Positions 60,499-64,000 of a DNA stretch of 64,000 nt are shown here, one piece after another (the stretch's first letter is position 1; the number at the start of each line of letters is the position of its first letter). The notes under the pieces are model-generated. The model searched no databases and had not been told where the DNA came from. It worked only from the letters and a program-made list of their open reading frames with translations. This DNA comes from Chloracidobacterium sp. GTDB taxonomy: Bacteria; Acidobacteriota; Blastocatellia; Pyrinomonadales; Pyrinomonadaceae. The position numbers and the translations under genes were made by a program. Where the stretch lies: assembly GCA_015075585.1 (NCBI GenBank), contig JABTUB010000001.1:1784501-1848500 (forward strand), read 5' to 3'.

Positions 60499-61842
60499 TC
60501 AATAGATCGTGAAAGAATATTGGAACGTCTTTGAGACCGTTTGCGGAACTCCGTTTATCTTTGCCGGCTCGAATACGATACGCCTTGCGGCCGCGATCGC
60601 CTGCTCGGTCAAACCGTAGCCGAGGCCGCTGACCGGTGTTATCGAACCGATAGAACCATTCGCATTGAACGTGATCTTCAAGGTAACGTTCCCTTGGATC
60701 TGATTCTGCCGTGCTGCATCAGTATATGTCGCTTTCGGCTTCGAGATGATCCGCAATGCTTGTGTTACGCCGGTCCTGGCCGCGGGCGGAGGTCCGGAGC
60801 TTCCGGTTCCGGGCCCGTCACCGTCGCCTATGCCGTCGCCGCGCCCATTACCTAAACCGCTGCCCGAACCGCTGCCTGCTCCCGAACCGCTTCCCGAACC
60901 CACGCCAGTACCGCGACCCGTTCCGATGCCGCCGCCGGAACCCGGACCGTCGGAGATCGTGCCGTATTTGGTCGTATCGACACCGTAGCGTTGATCAGGG
61001 TCTTTTGAGGTCTCATTCACCGGACCCTTTATCGCCATCTGGATCGGGATGTCGGGATTCGTCAAACGCTCCATATGCGCGGACGGAACGAACTGCGGTT
61101 CGCGAAGCATTGGCGGACGTGCACCTTGCGATGCGGGGTCGGGCTCATTCTTACCGCCGCCTCCTCCGCCGCCGCCTTTGTTACCATCCTTCGGCTGCTC
61201 CTTTTCTTCCAATATTGTGGTCGGATCATCAAGGAGCATAGCTGTGTAAATGCCGTCGTCGATCGCTCCGACACTCACATCCATACTAAAAATGTTGATA
61301 ACAAGGCCGAGCACCATTACGCTGACCATGAACACGAAAGCTCCGAGAAGAAGCGAGTTGCGGACGCCGTTATTCTTCTCTTCGATCACCGTAACGTGAA
61401 ATCCGTCATCCGCGAGCGGCACCGCAACTGAGTTGGCCGCAGGGCGAACGGCATCCGCATCAACCGCTGACTGCCGGATGAACACCGGTGCCGGCGGCAC
61501 GGATCGCTCAGATTCGGCGACCGGTTCGGCGACAACCTCTCTTGTCGGCTCCGCAGCTAAAGCTTCGATGGTCTCCTCGGCCGAAGGCTCCGCCGGATGT
61601 GCCGCTTCGAGTTCAAGCACTGCTTCGGGGTCCTCTGTCGGTTCCGAAATAGTTTCCTTCAAAACGGGCACATCGTGCTCTGCCGGCGGCGCAGCCTCCA
61701 AAAGCGGTTCAGCTTCCCGTTCGGCCGCAGCGACCGGATTAAGCTCAAAAGCCTGAAGCGATGTACCGCATGTCGGACAAAAGCTGAACTTCTCCGCAAA
61801 ACTTTCATCGCACGAGGTGCAAAACTTTACGACCTTTCCCAT
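60499..61842 (-). CDS. TonB-like protein with N-terminal zinc ribbon
   Basis: 447 residues. The N-terminal zinc ribbon (CTSCDES, CPTCGTS) is followed by an acidic Glu/Ala/Pro-rich region, a transmembrane helix near 168-192 (LLLGAFVFMVSVMVLGLVI), a long Gly/Ser-rich linker (about 300-350, GSGSGSG-type) and a C-terminal TonB domain of about 90 residues (ISKPKATYTDAARQNQIQG, GLTEQAIAAARRIVFEPA, QYSFTIY). It thus has a cytoplasmic zinc ribbon and a periplasmic TonB part. No exbB/exbD is in the window. Alone on its strand. Confidence 0.85.
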   Translation of the reverse strand: MGKVVKFCTSCDESFAEKFSFCPTCGTSLQAFELNPVAAAEREAEPLLEAAPPAEHDVPVLKETISEPTEDPEAVLELEAAHPAEPSAEETIEALAAEPTREVVAEPVAESERSVPPAPVFIRQSAVDADAVRPAANSVAVPLADDGFHVTVIEEKNNGVRNSLLLGAFVFMVSVMVLGLVINIFSMDVSVGAIDDGIYTAMLLDDPTTILEEKEQPKDGNKGGGGGGGGKNEPDPASQGARPPMLREPQFVPSAHMERLTNPDIPIQMAIKGPVNETSKDPDQRYGVDTTKYGTISDGPGSGGGIGTGRGTGVGSGSGSGAGSGSGSGLGNGRGDGIGDGDGPGTGSSGPPPAARTGVTQALRIISKPKATYTDAARQNQIQGNVTLKITFNANGSIGSITPVSGLGYGLTEQAIAAARRIVFEPAKINGVPQTVSKTFQYSFTIY

Positions 61843-62140
61843 TTCTTCAACCTCATTCTTATCTCGGCGTCCGAGCGGTACGCCGAAGACATGCCGTGTG
61901 ATTATAACGCCAATCGTTAACGTATGTTAAGCAATGTGAAACGCTATGCGGACACGCGTGAAGCAATGCCCGCTCCTGCACTGATAGATGCGCCATACGT
62001 TTGACGCGATGCCTGCCTGTTACTAGAATCTCAATTTAGTTCCCGCGTCATAATTCAAAGGATTTTTCGCGTGTTTACAACAATTACCGCTTATAATGCA
62101 ACTAAATGTCCGGCTGCACACGAATTCCGCTTTAATTACG

Positions 62141-63406
62141 ATGAAAGTCCACTATCTGTTCGATTTGAAACTTATCGCTTTCGCAGTGATCTTCGGGGCC
62201 TTTATTTTTGGGGCCTCCGCTGCGGCTCAGCCGCGTCAGGAGAGGCTCCTGAACGGACTTAAGATCCTGATGTGGCGCGATTATAACGCGAAGGATGTTT
62301 CGATCCGCCTCCGAATAAATTCGGGTGCGGCTTTCGATCCTCAAGGAAAAGAAGGGGTTATGCGGTTGACAGCCGACAGCATCTTTCCGAACCAAGCAGC
62401 TCGGGAGTACTTTCGCGACGAACTCGGCGGCGGCCTTGATGTCGTCACAAATTACGACTATATCGAGATCGATGCTTCAGGGCGGTCTGATACGCTTCTG
62501 CAGCTGCTTGAAACGGTAGCTGCCGCCGTTTCCTCACAGTCCATCGACAAAGAAGTAACATCCAAACTGAAACAGGAACTCACGGCCGAGGTATCGGCCG
62601 CCGCGGCCGATCCGGCAAAAATTGCAGATGCCGAGCTGAGAAAACGGCTTTTCGGCACTTTTCCATACGGCAGGCCGATGAACGGCAGCCCCGAGTCGAT
62701 CGCGAAGATAGACTTTGCAGACCTGATCAATGCCAAACTACGCTTTCTGACGGCGGATAATTCAACACTCGCGATAAGCGGCAATTTTGACCCTTCATTT
62801 GCAGTTAAAGCGTCGAGAAGGCTCTTCGGGTCATGGGCGAAGGCAGACAAGACCGTGCCGCCAACCTTCAAACAGCCCGACGATCCGCCGAAAGAGGTGC
62901 AGACCGTTACTGTCGCGGGAGCCTCTAACCAATTTGTTCGCTATGGTTTGCGTGGGGTCAGCCGATCGGATAAGGACTTTGGCCCGGCGATGGTTCTCGC
63001 CCGAATTATGAAGGAACGGACAGAAGCCCGCTCGGGACGATCGAAAATTGAACGAGTATTCGCGGAAATGCAGCCTCATGTGCTTCCCGGAGCGTTCTTT
63101 CTTGGTTTTACAATGCCAAATGCCGGGATCGCAGACAGCAGCCTCGACATGACGAACTTTATTAAAGACCTCCTTTCGGCACCGATCACGGATACCGAAA
63201 TTGCGGCGGCAAGGGATGAATTCCGAAAAGAATGGGCTAAGAACGACGCGGCAACACTGTGGCTCGATTCCGATACGTTCAAAACCGGTGATGCAGCATC
63301 GCAGGCAAAGATCGCTGATGCCGTTACGTTCGCAGATGTCAGGGCGGTCGCTGATCGTGTCGCGAAGGAACCTGTCGCAGCGGTCATCGTAAAAGGCGGC
63401 AACTGA
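62141..63406 (+). CDS. Exported M16-like protein without HxxEH
   Basis: 421 residues. After a signal segment (LIAFAVIFGAFIFGASAAAQ), M16 features appear: RLLNGLKILMWRD, VSIRLRINSGAAFDPQGKEGVMRLTAD, the mid-domain NSTLAISGNFD and a late domain. The region of the zinc motif (KEGVMRLTADSIFPNQ) has no HxxEH, so it is a probable non-catalytic member. ATG 62141 is taken as start; the open frame from 62096 adds 15 residues. It touches the ubiE gene downstream. Confidence 0.8.
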   Translation: MKVHYLFDLKLIAFAVIFGAFIFGASAAAQPRQERLLNGLKILMWRDYNAKDVSIRLRINSGAAFDPQGKEGVMRLTADSIFPNQAAREYFRDELGGGLDVVTNYDYIEIDASGRSDTLLQLLETVAAAVSSQSIDKEVTSKLKQELTAEVSAAAADPAKIADAELRKRLFGTFPYGRPMNGSPESIAKIDFADLINAKLRFLTADNSTLAISGNFDPSFAVKASRRLFGSWAKADKTVPPTFKQPDDPPKEVQTVTVAGASNQFVRYGLRGVSRSDKDFGPAMVLARIMKERTEARSGRSKIERVFAEMQPHVLPGAFFLGFTMPNAGIADSSLDMTNFIKDLLSAPITDTEIAAARDEFRKEWAKNDAATLWLDSDTFKTGDAASQAKIADAVTFADVRAVADRVAKEPVAAVIVKGGN

Positions 63407-63407
63407 T

Positions 63408-64000
63408 TTGCAAGTGCTCTCCGAAAAAGAGAAGGCCCAGCGCGCGGCGATCCACGATATGTTCGCCGGTATCGCTAACCGCTACGATCTGCTGAATCAT
63501 ACGCTTTCGCTCAATATCGATAAGCGTTGGCGGCGGCGTGTTTCTGCGATCTTGAAGGATATCCTCGCGAACCCTGACGCAGATATCCTCGATATCGCGT
63601 GCGGAACCGGCGACCTTGCGATCGAGCTTGCATCCAAAGGCAACGCGGCCGTAACCGGAACCGATTTTTGCCGCCCGATGCTTGAGATCGCCGCAAAAAA
63701 GCTGCCAAAAGTGGCCCTTGTAGAGGCAGACGCGATGGCTCTCCCTTTCGCTGACAACACTTTCGATGCGGTCACGATCGCATTCGGGCTTCGAAATTTG
63801 CCAAATTTTGCGAACGGGCTGAGAGAAATGCACCGCATACTCAGGCCCGGAGGCCGTCTGGTGATCCTCGAATTCTCAAAGACATGGCTCCCGGGTTTTG
63901 GCGCGATGTTCAACTTCTATTTTTCACACATCCTGCCGCGGATCGGCGGTGCCGTGAGCCGTTCGCGAAGTGCGTACGAATATCTGCCGGATTCGGTCTC
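63408..64000 (+). CDS. ubiE: UbiE/MenG demethylmenaquinone/ubiquinone methyltransferase (5' part)
   Basis: The SAM-dependent C-methyltransferase of quinone synthesis, cut by the window end; about 197 codons are present. Typical pieces are MFAGIANRYDLLNHTLS, the SAM loop DILDIACGTGDLAIELA, ADAMALPFADNTFDAVTIAFGLRN, and LRPGGRLVILEFSK. The start is uncertain: TTG 63408 is one base after the upstream stop, and GTG 63414 is another option. It acts on the demethyl quinone made with the polyprenyl chain of the IspB-type enzyme. Confidence 0.9.
   Translation, partial: MQVLSEKEKAQRAAIHDMFAGIANRYDLLNHTLSLNIDKRWRRRVSAILKDILANPDADILDIACGTGDLAIELASKGNAAVTGTDFCRPMLEIAAKKLPKVALVEADAMALPFADNTFDAVTIAFGLRNLPNFANGLREMHRILRPGGRLVILEFSKTWLPGFGAMFNFYFSHILPRIGGAVSRSRSAYEYLPDSV

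Overview
The window is one continuous stretch of bacterial chromosome of moderately high GC. It is densely coded on both strands and carries mostly housekeeping genes. Several traits together suggest an Acidobacteriota genome, probably Blastocatellia (Pyrinomonadaceae-like): many FHA / Ser-Thr kinase / zinc-ribbon proteins, a PEGA-domain kinase, VIT-vWA and OmpA-like envelope proteins, M16/M28/S41/S8 peptidases, an ETF-ubiquinone oxidoreductase, and short palindromic repeats inside genes. This placement is inferred from gene content, not from a marker phylogeny. No prophage, insertion-sequence transposase, rRNA or CRISPR array was seen.

Layout. 1-4.0 kb (+): the 3' end of an acyl-CoA carboxylase carboxyltransferase, alr, a YihY-type membrane protein and a SIS-domain sugar-phosphate enzyme, mostly overlapping. 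4.0-10.4 kb (-): a signalling block with an FHA-kinase, two zinc-ribbon membrane proteins, a kinase with PEGA and zinc ribbons, then (after a tRNA-Lys gene) an FHA-PrsW protease. 10.5-13.6 kb (-): a HARE-HTH protein, a polyprenyl diphosphate synthase, YajQ and TatD. 14-15.8 kb: a secreted papain-like peptidase with an AT-rich catalytic half. 16.0-19.3 kb (-): metG lies directly between two toxin-antitoxin pairs (Phd/PIN upstream, BrnT/antitoxin downstream) with zero to four bases between or shared by genes. 19.3-23.6 kb: an M28 peptidase, folE and argS.

23.7-26.2 kb (+) is the most unusual locus. A 100-residue protein that is almost half Asp (repeats of DGDGSDGDGT) overlaps a cupin/JmjC-type Fe(II)/2-oxoglutarate oxygenase gene, followed by a sucrase/ferredoxin-like [2Fe-2S] protein. 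It looks like a substrate, a hydroxylase and an electron carrier. 26.2-33.8 kb (+): a tryptophan operon, trpE-D-C-(DUF2127)-F-B-A then DAHP synthase, preceded by a 26-codon leader peptide with three consecutive Trp codons and an intrinsic terminator (transcription attenuation). trpG is absent here.

33.9-49.0 kb: an XRE regulator with a small membrane protein, a Rad52-like protein followed by a strongly structured non-coding stretch, an active/inactive M16 peptidase pair, a cytoplasmic subtilase with a GAF protein, S41 peptidase, YCF48-like protein, VIT-vWA protein, two small envelope proteins, a degenerate ABC ATPase lacking its signature motif, and an OmpA-family protein. 49.1-52.7 kb (+): ABC exporter, yicC, gmk, rpoZ. 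52.8-64 kb: ETF-QO, a DUF3142 lipoprotein, a palindromic repeat cluster, mtnA, glycogen phosphorylase, small proteins, a TonB-like zinc-ribbon protein, a third M16-like protein and the start of ubiE/menG, cut by the window end.

Repeats worth noting are a 30-bp palindromic element found in frame in both metG and the DUF3142 lipoprotein, two heptanucleotide tandem repeats inside coding genes, and an in-frame palindromic insertion in tatD.
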